DNA from: Puniceicoccaceae bacterium
GTDB taxonomy: Bacteria > Verrucomicrobiota > Verrucomicrobiia > Opitutales > Coraliomargaritaceae
Length of the DNA stretch: 64,000 bases
Reading direction: 5' to 3'
Assembly: GCA_002729725.1 (NCBI GenBank)
Contig: PBYS01000054.1
Location: forward strand, 62,001 to 126,000
The position numbers were made by a program, and so were the translations under genes. Position 1 is the first letter of the stretch. The number at the start of each line of letters is the position of its first letter. This document shows, piece after piece, positions 55,642-64,000 of the stretch. Under the pieces are notes generated by a model. It made no database searches and was not told the origin of the DNA. It was given only the letters and a program-made list of their open reading frames with translations.

Positions 55642-57240
55642 ATGCCTGAACTCAACTGGATCGGAAAATCTGCCGTCGTCAAACACCACAAGGAGGTGCC
55701 CTTTCGCCTGCTGGAAACCGACCCCGAACTCAGCTGCGGCGAGCCGGACAGTGGCAACCTGATCGTCGAAGGCGACAACCTCCACGCGCTCAAAGCGCTG
55801 CTGCCCCGCTACGCTGGAAAGGTCAAGTGCATCTACATCGACCCGCCATATAACACAGGCAACGAAGGCTGGGTTTATAACGACAACGTCAAGGCACCCG
55901 AAATCGTCAAATGGCTCGGCGAAACCGTCGGCAAAGAAGCCGAAGACCTCACCCGCCACGACAAATGGCTTTGTATGATGTATCCGCGCTTGGTGCTGCT
56001 GAAGCAGTTTCTGGCGGAGGATGGCGCGATCTTTGTTTCGATCGATGACAATGAAGTGGCGTCGCTGAGGTTGCTGATGGATGAAATTTTTGGTCGTAGT
56101 AAATTCATTGCGAATATTCTTTGGCAAAAACGTATCTCACCTGACGGTAGAGTAAACCTTGGTGATGCTCATGAATTTGTGATTTGCTTCTGCAAAGCAG
56201 ATCACAACGTATTCCATAAAATACCACTTTCAGATGAGCAGATTAAGAACTACAAAAATCCTGACAATGATCCAAGAGGTGCTTGGGTTTCAACAGATTT
56301 CACCGCACAAGGCCATCGTCCAAATCAGATGTATACGATTAAAACACCTGGCGGAGAAGAATACTCTCCTGCCGAAGACCGTTGCTGGGCTAATATAGAA
56401 AGTGAATTTATAAAACTAAATAATGAAAATCGTATTTGGTTTGGCAAAGACGGAAAAGGTCGCCCTAGAATAAAAAACTTTCTTGCTGAGCATGAGGGCG
56501 TTCGTAGTTGGACATGGTGGCAAAACTCAGAGGTGGGCAACTCCCAAGAGGGGAAAAAAGAACTTAATGCACTGTTCGGAATGGGTCATGGCTTCGACAC
56601 TCCCAAACCCACACGCCTAATCCAGCGCATACTTCAAATCGCCAGCAATGGCCCATCCCTAATCCTCGACTCCTTCGCGGGCTCCGGAACCACCGCCCAT
56701 GCGGTGCTCAAACAAAACGCAGTCGATGGCGGCGACCGTAAATTCATCCTGGTCGAAATGGAATCGAAGATCGCCCAGGACATCACCTCCGAGCGCGTTC
56801 GCCGTGTCATCGAGGGCTACACGGATAGCAAAGGCAAAGCGGTCGAAGGACTTGGTGGTGGTTTCCAATATTGCCGCTTGAGCGCCGAACCACTCTTCGA
56901 TGCCTATGGCGCGATCCGTGAGGACGTAAGCTTCGCTCAGCTAGCGGAGTTTGTCTGGTTTGTCGAAACGGGCACGGGCTACACCGCGCCCAAGAAGCCG
57001 TCGCCACTGCTCGGTGTCCACGACGGACGTGCGATTTACCTGCTCTACAACGGCATCCTTAGCGACCGTAGCGACTTGGGCGGCAACGTGCTCAATCAAC
57101 GCACAATCGATTATCTGGAGCACGACTTCCCGCACGACGGCCCGAAGACGATCTACGGCGCGCGTAGCCGCTATCAGCCCGCTCGCCTCAAAGCCGCTCA
57201 AATCGAATTCAAACAACTGCCTTACCGCATAAGCCACTAA
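55642..57240 (+). CDS. mod: Type III restriction-modification methyltransferase (Mod)
   Basis: A 532-residue beta-class N6-adenine methyltransferase. The catalytic motif DPPYNTGNEGWVYND starts at residue 67 and the SAM-binding FAGSGTTAHAV comes later (about 350), the order found in type III Mod proteins. The target-recognition region lies between them (about residues 150-315) and is encoded by DNA visibly richer in A+T than both flanks. It is followed 5 bases later by the Res gene. Mod alone methylates one strand of an asymmetric site and supplies specificity to the Res complex. Confidence 0.9.
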   Translation: MPELNWIGKSAVVKHHKEVPFRLLETDPELSCGEPDSGNLIVEGDNLHALKALLPRYAGKVKCIYIDPPYNTGNEGWVYNDNVKAPEIVKWLGETVGKEAEDLTRHDKWLCMMYPRLVLLKQFLAEDGAIFVSIDDNEVASLRLLMDEIFGRSKFIANILWQKRISPDGRVNLGDAHEFVICFCKADHNVFHKIPLSDEQIKNYKNPDNDPRGAWVSTDFTAQGHRPNQMYTIKTPGGEEYSPAEDRCWANIESEFIKLNNENRIWFGKDGKGRPRIKNFLAEHEGVRSWTWWQNSEVGNSQEGKKELNALFGMGHGFDTPKPTRLIQRILQIASNGPSLILDSFAGSGTTAHAVLKQNAVDGGDRKFILVEMESKIAQDITSERVRRVIEGYTDSKGKAVEGLGGGFQYCRLSAEPLFDAYGAIREDVSFAQLAEFVWFVETGTGYTAPKKPSPLLGVHDGRAIYLLYNGILSDRSDLGGNVLNQRTIDYLEHDFPHDGPKTIYGARSRYQPARLKAAQIEFKQLPYRISH

Positions 57241-57245
57241 GCCCC

Positions 57246-59927
57246 ATGCAACTCAAGGATTACCAAAGCGAGCTACTCGACGATTTTGAACAATTCCTCG
57301 ACGGCTGCCGCGTCGAAAACAGCGCAGCCAAAGCCTTCGCCCAAAGCACCAAGGCTTGGCTCGGCTTCGCAGCGCCCTACCGTCCTTTGCCAACGACCAC
57401 GAACAATCCGCTGGCGGAAACAACGCCCTTCGTCTGCTTGCGCGTACCCACTGGGGGCGGAAAGACTTTCCTAGCTGCGCACGCCATCCAACGTGTCACC
57501 CGCAGCTACCTGCCGAGCGATTATGCACTCACACTATGGCTGGTGCCGACAGAGGCGATCCGCAGCCAAACGCTACGGGTGCTAAAAGACCGTGAATCAC
57601 CCGCCCACAAATCGATCCGTCGTGAAATGGGTGCGTTTACGGTGCTCGAAGTCACCGAGGCACTCTACATGCAACCAGCTACCCTGGAAACGGGACACGT
57701 CATCATCGTGGCCACCATGCAGAGCTTTAAGCGTGAAGATACCAGCGGCCTGACTGCCTATAAAGAAAATGGCAATCTGATGCCACACTTCCGCGGCGTC
57801 ACGGATAAGGCAATCATCGGCAACCACTCGCTAGTCGACGTCTTCCGCCTCCGCCGCCCTTTCATTGTGGTCGACGAGGCGCACAACGAAGGCACCGCAC
57901 TCGCGATCGACACCCTTTCAAGCTTCTGCCCCTCTGTCGTGCTGGAGCTGACCGCTACCCCCGACCGCAAGCATGCGCCCAGCAATGTGCTGCGCAGTAT
58001 CTCCGCCTCGACTCTACAGAGCTACGACATGCTCAAACTACCACTCGAACTGGCTGTGCACGAGGATTGGCAAGTCGTGCTACGCGATGCACTCGCACGC
58101 CGCGACCAGTTGGAAAAAGATGCCGAAGCCGAGTACAAGCAGACCGGCGAAGCGATTCGTCCCGTGCTTTTCATTCAGGCCGACAAAGAAAGTAAAGCGC
58201 ACGAGACCTTCACACCCGATGTAGTGAAACAACGGCTCATCGATGACTTCGGCAAGGACGCAGCGGATATCGCGATCGTCACCGGGAAAAAGGATGAACT
58301 CGGCCAACGCCAAGTCGGAGACACTGACTTCCCACGTATCATCATCACGGTCGACAAGCTTCGCGAAGGCTGGGACTGTCCAGTGGCCTACGTGCTAATG
58401 ACTTTTCGAAATAGCAGCAGTGCCACCGCCGTCGAACAGGTCGTCGGTCGCGTGCTACGAATGCCTTCGGTCAAACGCAAGCGGCACGAAACGCTCAACC
58501 GCGCCTATGCCTATGCCTGCTCCAATCAATTTGGCGAGATCGTACAGAGCTTGCGTGATGGTCTGGTGCAAAACGGCTTCGAAAGAATGGATGCGAAGGA
58601 GCTGATCATCGCCCCCACTCAAAATGAAGACGACCTATTCACGCAGCTAGACGAGACCGTGCTACCACTCCCAGAGGATGAGGATGGAGTCATCAGCCCG
58701 CCCGATTTAAGCGTATTTTCAACAGCCGACCTAAAAAAAATCGACGTCACCCCCGAAGCAGGACGAATGACCGTGCAAGGGAAGGTCACACCCGCCCTTC
58801 GAAAAAAAATACTCAGCGCCTTTAAAGACGAAAACCATAAGAGCGCCATCGATCAGGCGCTCACTCTGCAATCTGAAAAGCAGGCCCCCGAAAGACCACT
58901 CCCTCCAAGCCGGAAGGGTGAAACCTTCTCCGTGCCACAACTACTCATACAGCAAGGCGATTTTCTCACGCTGTTTGACGAAACAACCCTGATCGAAGGA
59001 GACTGGGAGCTAGCCAGCTTCGACCCCGCACTAAGTGAACAAGAGTTCCCCACGCATCAAGAAGCCATCCAACACGCACGCTTCGGCATGAGCCAAACAG
59101 AGAAGGTCGATGTGCGCGCCTACGACGAATTGGAAGCACAACTCAGCCTACTCGACGATGAGGGCGGCTGGGATCTCCTCTCCCTTACCTGTTGGCTGGA
59201 TAGCAATATCGTGTTCCCCTATGCAGGCCGCGACGAAAAAGTTGCTTGGATCCGACGCACAATTGAAGAGTTGGTGAATGGGCGCGGACTCACAATTGAA
59301 GAGTTGGTGAATGGGCGCGGACTCACAATTGAAACGCTCGCCTATCGAAAATTCCGGCTACGCAAAGCCGTCGAAGATAAACTAAAATCCGGCCTGCAGA
59401 AAGTGCAACAAGATGCATTTAAAGAAATCCTAGCCCAAGAAGGCAACCAATTCAGCGAGGTTCTCGGAGAAATCGACAGTGCGCCAAGTGTCGTCAGCGG
59501 AGCAGGTAAACACGAAATTATCTTCAGAGAGGGGCACTACGGCTACGATGATCCCTACTCAGGGTATTACCAATTCCGCAAGCACTTCTTCGGAGTCATT
59601 GGCAACCTAAAGAGCCAAGGCGAAGAATTTGAATGCGCGATGTTTCTAGATCAAATGCCAGAAATAGAATACTGGGTAAGAAACGTGGAGAAAAAGCCCG
59701 GCTCATTTTGGCTACCAACATCACGCTACCGCTTCTACCCCGACTTTGTCGCCAAACTGAAAGATGGCCGCATCCTCGTCGTCGAATACAAAGGCAGCAA
59801 ACTCTCGGAGGCCGCCTCAGAAAGAGAAAAAAATGACATCGGCAAGCTTTGGGCGTCACGCTCCGACAATTGCCTGTTTGTAATGGCGATTGATCGAAAC
59901 TGGCAATCAATCAGGGACGTGATCTAA
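57246..59927 (+). CDS. res: Type III restriction enzyme helicase-nuclease subunit (Res)
   Basis: An 893-residue SF2 helicase-nuclease: Walker A PTGGGKT (68-74), DEAH-like VVDEAHN, motif III LTATPDR, motifs V-VI TVDKLREGWDCPVAYV and VEQVVGRVLRM. A C-terminal PD-(D/E)xK site is YPDFVAKLKDGRILVVEYKG. Together with Mod it forms a complete type III system that cuts unmodified DNA after ATP-driven translocation. A 33-base in-frame tandem duplication (59259-59324) lies in the C-terminal third. Confidence 0.9.
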   Translation: MQLKDYQSELLDDFEQFLDGCRVENSAAKAFAQSTKAWLGFAAPYRPLPTTTNNPLAETTPFVCLRVPTGGGKTFLAAHAIQRVTRSYLPSDYALTLWLVPTEAIRSQTLRVLKDRESPAHKSIRREMGAFTVLEVTEALYMQPATLETGHVIIVATMQSFKREDTSGLTAYKENGNLMPHFRGVTDKAIIGNHSLVDVFRLRRPFIVVDEAHNEGTALAIDTLSSFCPSVVLELTATPDRKHAPSNVLRSISASTLQSYDMLKLPLELAVHEDWQVVLRDALARRDQLEKDAEAEYKQTGEAIRPVLFIQADKESKAHETFTPDVVKQRLIDDFGKDAADIAIVTGKKDELGQRQVGDTDFPRIIITVDKLREGWDCPVAYVLMTFRNSSSATAVEQVVGRVLRMPSVKRKRHETLNRAYAYACSNQFGEIVQSLRDGLVQNGFERMDAKELIIAPTQNEDDLFTQLDETVLPLPEDEDGVISPPDLSVFSTADLKKIDVTPEAGRMTVQGKVTPALRKKILSAFKDENHKSAIDQALTLQSEKQAPERPLPPSRKGETFSVPQLLIQQGDFLTLFDETTLIEGDWELASFDPALSEQEFPTHQEAIQHARFGMSQTEKVDVRAYDELEAQLSLLDDEGGWDLLSLTCWLDSNIVFPYAGRDEKVAWIRRTIEELVNGRGLTIEELVNGRGLTIETLAYRKFRLRKAVEDKLKSGLQKVQQDAFKEILAQEGNQFSEVLGEIDSAPSVVSGAGKHEIIFREGHYGYDDPYSGYYQFRKHFFGVIGNLKSQGEEFECAMFLDQMPEIEYWVRNVEKKPGSFWLPTSRYRFYPDFVAKLKDGRILVVEYKGSKLSEAASEREKNDIGKLWASRSDNCLFVMAIDRNWQSIRDVI
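59259..59324 (+). repeat. Two tandem 33-base units inside res
   Basis: Units 59259-59291 and 59292-59324 are identical and each encodes TIEELVNGRGL. A third partial match (ACAATTGAA) begins at 59325. The length is a multiple of three, so gain or loss of a unit keeps the frame. Confidence 0.85.
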
Positions 59928-59966
59928 AAACTGAACTTTCTTAGCCACTGCCAGCGCTCCGCTTAT

Positions 59967-60479
59967 ATGCACAACATCTGCAACTTTTCTGACTGTCGAA
60001 AATACCGATATACGCTGCTGCATAAGTGGGACCCGCTCTTCGAGCGTCGACGCGCGCTGTTCATTTGCCTAAACCCGTCCACCGCGGATGAGAGCCATCT
60101 GGACCCTACACTCACGCGCATCAAATCCTTCTGTCAGCGCTTGGGTGCGAACGAGTTTTTGATGCTTAACATTTTCGCCTACCGCGCCACGGATCCGACA
60201 GCCATGCTGGCCGTGGCCGACCCGGTTGGTCCGAAAAATGATGCCTACATTCATGCCGCCATTCGAGAAGCCTACGAACTCAATGGCGGTCAGCTCGACA
60301 TCATCGGCGGCTGGGGCAATCACGGCATCCATCGCAACCGCCAGGCTGCTTGCTTCAACTTGCTCCGGCCCTATCGTCAATGGCCTAACTTAAGAATTTC
60401 CTGTCTCGGCAAAAACGCCAACCAAGCGCCCAAGCATCCGCTCTACATCGCAGCTGACAAAGAATTTGAGCCGCTATAA
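59967..60479 (+). CDS. DUF1643-domain protein
   Basis: A 170-residue protein of DUF1643: ALFICLNPSTADESHLDPTL, then RIKSFCQRLGANEFLMLNIF, and IIGGWGNHGIHRNRQ. The family is common beside restriction and prophage genes, and its function is not established; its fold suggests a uracil-DNA-glycosylase-like or nucleotide-binding protein. It follows res by 39 bases. Confidence 0.85.
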   Translation: MHNICNFSDCRKYRYTLLHKWDPLFERRRALFICLNPSTADESHLDPTLTRIKSFCQRLGANEFLMLNIFAYRATDPTAMLAVADPVGPKNDAYIHAAIREAYELNGGQLDIIGGWGNHGIHRNRQAACFNLLRPYRQWPNLRISCLGKNANQAPKHPLYIAADKEFEPL

Positions 60480-60487
60480 ATCGAGCG

Positions 60488-62626
60488 ATGGCGATACAAC
60501 TTCAGGAATTTGCGGAACAGGTCCTCTTCGGTACCAGCATCGAGGCAAAGCTCAGCTTTCCGCGCGAAGAGATTATCGACACCCGCCCTGGCGATCCAAT
60601 CGTCACCCCGCGTCAGCTCACGCGTCCCCAACATCTATTGCTGCGCGACGACGGCGTGCGCGCCAAGCATCCGAGTCAGGCAAAACTGGTGGACGAAAAA
60701 GAGCGGGGCAAATTACTGCACTTTTTCGGAAACCACGAGCTACTGGCCACCGAACTGATGGCACTGGCGATTTTGAAGTTCCCCGATGCGCCCGCGAGCT
60801 TCCGACGCGGACTACTGGAAACCCTCAAGGACGAACAGATCCACACCCGCCTCTACATGCACCGCATGGAACAATGCGGTATCGAGTTTGGCGAACTGCC
60901 CCTCAACGATTACTTCTGGAAGAGTGTCTCCTCGATGGAAGATCCGCTGGATTATGTCACCCGCCTCTCACTCACCTTTGAACAGGCCAACCTCGATTAC
61001 TCCCGCGAATATGGCAAAGTGTTCCATACCGTCGGCGACTCGGCCACCGCCAAAATTTTAAACAAAATCTACCAGGATGAAATCGAGCACGTAGGCTTCG
61101 GACTAAAATGGTTCCGCCGCTGGAAGGCCTCCGGCAAGACCGATTGGGACGCGTATCGCGAACGCTTGATCTTTCCGCTCTCTCCCGCACGTGCCAAGGG
61201 CAACGACTTCAATGCCGCCGGGCGCCTCGAAGCTGGCTTGGACCGGGGCTTCATCCAGGACTTGAAAATTTTCCAACAATCGCGCGGCCGCACGCCTAAT
61301 GTTTTGTGGTTCAACCCACAGGCCGAGCAATGCGCGGCGAGCAATTGTGTCATTACCAGCCCAAAAATCACCCAGCAGTTACAAAGTGATCTGGCCTTTC
61401 TGCCGGCTTACCTCTCACGTCAGGATGATGTGCTGATCATGACACAGCCCCCCAGCGCTGAATTCCTGCGCAGCATTCAAGACTGCGGCTTCCACCTGCC
61501 GGAAATCCATGCATCCGCACGCTCCGCCGACGGCGGTGGCGAACGCGCGCCCGACCTCAAACGCAAGCTCGGAGAGCTGCGCCCCTGGGCATGGAGCCCC
61601 GACAGTCATGCCTTTTTTGAGCGCTGCCTGAGCCAAGTCGCCCGCCCGCGTTCCCACGATGCACTGTGGAACGAGTCGCTACGCGCACTCTACTCCAAGG
61701 CCTGGAGCGCACAGTGGGGCCAGGCCTTCGCTGCCGATCACCACGCGCTTGATTGGGTCGCACCGGACTCCATCTATGGCCACGCAGCTCACAACTTCGA
61801 AGAGTTCACAGCCGCCCGTAAACACTTCGCCGAAGGGGGCTACCCGCACATCGTTTGCAAAGTCCCCTTCGCCACCGCCGCCCATGGCAATCGCTGCCTG
61901 CTGGCCGACGAAGCGCTCTCCCCCGAGCTGTGCAAATGGCTGGAGACAGCCTGGCAACAGCAAAGCAGTGTCGTGGTTGAGCCCTGGCTAGAGCGTGTGT
62001 TCGACTTCTCCGTGCAATACGAAATGAGCGCCGAGGGCCTCAAGCACATCAGCTACGCCCGCATGGTCAACAACCCGCGCGGACAATTTCAGGGCATCTT
62101 GACCAATGCCTTGTGCAAAGGGCTCGCCCCCGAACTCGTTCGTTTCCTCATGCAACGAGAACCCGAGCAAGGCCGCCCCCGCGTCTTCCACCACTTCGAA
62201 ACAAGCCTCGCTCTCAGATTGGAAGCTGCGCTGCACGCCGCACAATTTCATGGGCCCATCGGGATCGACGCACTGCTTTTCCGTGATCACAGCGGACAAC
62301 TACAAATCAAGAGTGTGGTCGAAATCAACCCACGCTTCACCATGGGCCGGGTCGCCCTAGAACTGGAGTCGCACAACGCGCCGTGCTCCGTCGGCTACTT
62401 TCAGATCATGACTCGCTCCCAATTGCGCAAGACCGGCAGTCGTGATTTCAAGCAGTGGGCCGCTCAACTCACCAGCACACATCCAGTGCAAGTCAGCGCA
62501 GGCCCACAAGCGCAGATCCGCTCCGGCAGCTTCCCGCTCAACGATCCCACAAGCGCGCAGCAATTCCTGGCCGTCTATCACGTAAGAGAATCCATCCACG
62601 ACCTACTCCAGGAGATCGGCCAGTAA
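60488..62626 (+). CDS. DUF455 ferritin-like domain fused to an ATP-grasp-like domain
   Basis: A 712-residue two-domain protein. Residues about 1-270 are DUF455: the Glu/His-rich ferritin-like segments NHELLATELMALAILKFPDA, LLETLKDEQIHTRLYMHRME and DEIEHVGFGLKWFRRW. The C-terminal part (about 400-650) resembles ATP-grasp: IVCKVPFATAAHGNR with Lys, SVVVEPWLERVFDFSVQYE, and VEINPRFTMGRVAL with the metal-binding Glu/Asn. It starts 8 bases after the DUF1643 gene. An amide-bond-forming or oxidative-modification role is inferred; the substrate is unknown. Confidence 0.75.
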   Translation: MAIQLQEFAEQVLFGTSIEAKLSFPREEIIDTRPGDPIVTPRQLTRPQHLLLRDDGVRAKHPSQAKLVDEKERGKLLHFFGNHELLATELMALAILKFPDAPASFRRGLLETLKDEQIHTRLYMHRMEQCGIEFGELPLNDYFWKSVSSMEDPLDYVTRLSLTFEQANLDYSREYGKVFHTVGDSATAKILNKIYQDEIEHVGFGLKWFRRWKASGKTDWDAYRERLIFPLSPARAKGNDFNAAGRLEAGLDRGFIQDLKIFQQSRGRTPNVLWFNPQAEQCAASNCVITSPKITQQLQSDLAFLPAYLSRQDDVLIMTQPPSAEFLRSIQDCGFHLPEIHASARSADGGGERAPDLKRKLGELRPWAWSPDSHAFFERCLSQVARPRSHDALWNESLRALYSKAWSAQWGQAFAADHHALDWVAPDSIYGHAAHNFEEFTAARKHFAEGGYPHIVCKVPFATAAHGNRCLLADEALSPELCKWLETAWQQQSSVVVEPWLERVFDFSVQYEMSAEGLKHISYARMVNNPRGQFQGILTNALCKGLAPELVRFLMQREPEQGRPRVFHHFETSLALRLEAALHAAQFHGPIGIDALLFRDHSGQLQIKSVVEINPRFTMGRVALELESHNAPCSVGYFQIMTRSQLRKTGSRDFKQWAAQLTSTHPVQVSAGPQAQIRSGSFPLNDPTSAQQFLAVYHVRESIHDLLQEIGQ

Positions 62627-62782
62627 ATCACTCCCCAATTTAAGTGGTTTAAGCAAAAAATACAGTATGGGTTTGATCTGTGCGCCATCGCCACTTTAGT
62701 CGGCGCGCATTAGAACGCGGGAGAATACGTGCACCTACCACAAATCGCGCCTCCTGTGAACTAAGCTCGCCACACTATACCA

Positions 62783-64000
62783 ATGACCACACGCACAGTT
62801 CGACCTTCCACAGGCCCTATTCTTAACAATCCAGATATCGTCCTCATCGGCGGCGGTATTATGAGCGCCACACTCGGCATCATGCTTAAGAAAATGAATC
62901 CCGACTTCACGATTCAAATCGTCGAGTCGCTCCCACGTGTCGCCTTGGAAAGCTCACATGCGTGGAACAACGCCGGCACTGGACACGCCGCGCTGTGCGA
63001 GCTCAACTACACGCCACAGAGCGCCGACGGCAGCGTCGATGTCTCCAAGGCAATCAAGATCAACGAACAATTTGAGCACTCCAAGCACTTCTGGGCCTAT
63101 CTGGTCGAGCAAGGCGTGATCAAAGATCCCAGCGCATTTATCAAACGCGTGCCGCACATGAGCTTTGTGCACGGCGAAAAAGATATCGAATTTCTTCGCC
63201 AGCGCTACCAGGCACTCAGTGAGCAACACCTCTTTGGCGAAATGGACTTCACCGAAGATCCAGCCACCATCGCCGAGTGGGCACCATTGCTGGGGCAAGG
63301 TCGGACCGATAAAGAGCCGATCGCCGTCACCCGCGTCGAATCCGGCACCGACATCAACTTCGGCGCACTCACACAGCAACTGATCGACTATCTCATTTCC
63401 CTCGACGGCGTCGAGCTCGCCATGCAGGCCCGAGTCACCGACATCGAGCAAAGAAAAGACGGCCACTGGCGCTTAAAAATCGATAGCGAGTCCGAGGGTA
63501 AACGTAAGCTGCGCGCTAAGTTCGCCTTTATCGGCGCAGGCGGCGGCTCCTTACACCTATTGCAAAAATCCGGCATTCCAGAGGGCAAAGGCTTTGGCGG
63601 CTTCCCCGTCAGCGGACAATTCCTGGTGTGCAAGAACCACGACATCATCGAGCAGCACGCCGCCAAGATTTACGGCAAGGCCGCGGTGGGCGCGCCCCCC
63701 ATGTCAGTCCCGCACCTCGACACCCGTGTCATCGACGGCAAAAAGGCCCTACTCTTTGGTCCCTACGCCGGCTTCTCGCCCAAATTTCTCAAAGAAGGCT
63801 CCATGCTCGACCTGATCAAATCGGTCAAGCTCGACAATATTTTACCATTGCTCGCAGTCGGTCGCGACAACATGTCGCTCACTCAATATCTGATCAACGA
63901 ATGCCGCAAATCGCACAGCGACCGCGTCGAAGGCCTGCGTGAATTTTTCCCAGCAGCCAAGGAAGAAGATTGGATGCTAGTCACCGCCGGTCAACGCGTG
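62783..64000 (+). CDS. mqo: Malate:quinone oxidoreductase (3' end outside window)
   Basis: The frame is open from ATG 62783 to the window end (406 codons). It has a FAD-binding loop [66 protein letters not shown] and [13 protein letters not shown], all typical of Mqo. The enzyme oxidises malate to oxaloacetate at the inner membrane and reduces quinone. The 156 bases upstream hold no visible gene. Confidence 0.95.
   Translation, partial: MTTRTVRPSTGPILNNPDIVLIGGGIMSATLGIMLKKMNPDFTIQIVESLPRVALESSHAWNNAGTGHAALCELNYTPQSADGSVDVSKAIKINEQFEHSKHFWAYLVEQGVIKDPSAFIKRVPHMSFVHGEKDIEFLRQRYQALSEQHLFGEMDFTEDPATIAEWAPLLGQGRTDKEPIAVTRVESGTDINFGALTQQLIDYLISLDGVELAMQARVTDIEQRKDGHWRLKIDSESEGKRKLRAKFAFIGAGGGSLHLLQKSGIPEGKGFGGFPVSGQFLVCKNHDIIEQHAAKIYGKAAVGAPPMSVPHLDTRVIDGKKALLFGPYAGFSPKFLKEGSMLDLIKSVKLDNILPLLAVGRDNMSLTQYLINECRKSHSDRVEGLREFFPAAKEEDWMLVTAGQRV

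Overview
The window is a chromosomal segment of a Gram-negative bacterium, probably a marine member of the Verrucomicrobiota (class Opitutae, Coraliomargarita-like). That placement is inferred from gene style: system II cytochrome c assembly (ResB/CcsA), a TPR plus TolQ/ExbB cluster, few strong Shine-Dalgarno sites, and scattered short palindromic repeats. No 16S gene or other decisive marker is present.

Layout. (1) About 1-25,300 is an accessory island. It starts with a tight nine-gene operon (1-8,644): a partial ubiquitin-E1-like ThiF protein, a tiny Cys-rich protein, two unknown helical proteins, a DNA-binding-like protein, a beta-rich protein, an ATPase-less Lon-type protease, a VirD4/TraG-like ATPase and a last helical protein. 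Four of these proteins appear to share one uncharacterised helical domain built around a G-x-G-G-V-R-K-V-L core. This is the best candidate for an undescribed system. The operon is followed by a small gene and a DNA methyltransferase cut off after 34 codons. Next come an HD dNTPase-like gene paired with an ImmA/IrrE-type zinc protease gene (9,152-13,063), a DUF2924/large serine recombinase/HTH module (13,580-16,016), a membrane protein with a small partner, an XRE regulator facing an outer-membrane protein gene across a perfect 11-bp dyad, a Gabija-like OLD nuclease/UvrD helicase pair (18,825-22,882) and a minus-strand group of small membrane and Abi-alpha-like genes. The island ends at a tRNA-Pro gene (25,335-25,412).

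(2) About 25,500-53,450 is mostly housekeeping: TPR/TolQ, CutA, a GlcD-like oxidase, an NDH-2 dehydrogenase carrying cNMP and CBS sensor domains, a receiver-histidine kinase, YchF, ResB/CcsA, XerC, ParA, a FAH-family hydrolase, tRNA-Val, TcdA, a Nif3-like protein, a PAS-PP2C phosphatase, RsmE, an M3 peptidase and a TPR protein. It also holds a MOSC pseudogene, a cluster of DnaA-box-like sequences beside xerC-parA, palindromic repeats inside two leader-coding regions, and a duplicated GIY-YIG/hairpin repeat element abutting tRNA-Val.

(3) About 53,470-60,480 is a second, smaller defence region: an XRE-ImmA antitoxin-like gene with a PIN-domain toxin, a type III restriction-modification pair (mod/res) and a DUF1643 gene. 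The window ends with a DUF455/ATP-grasp fusion and the 5' part of a malate:quinone oxidoreductase gene.
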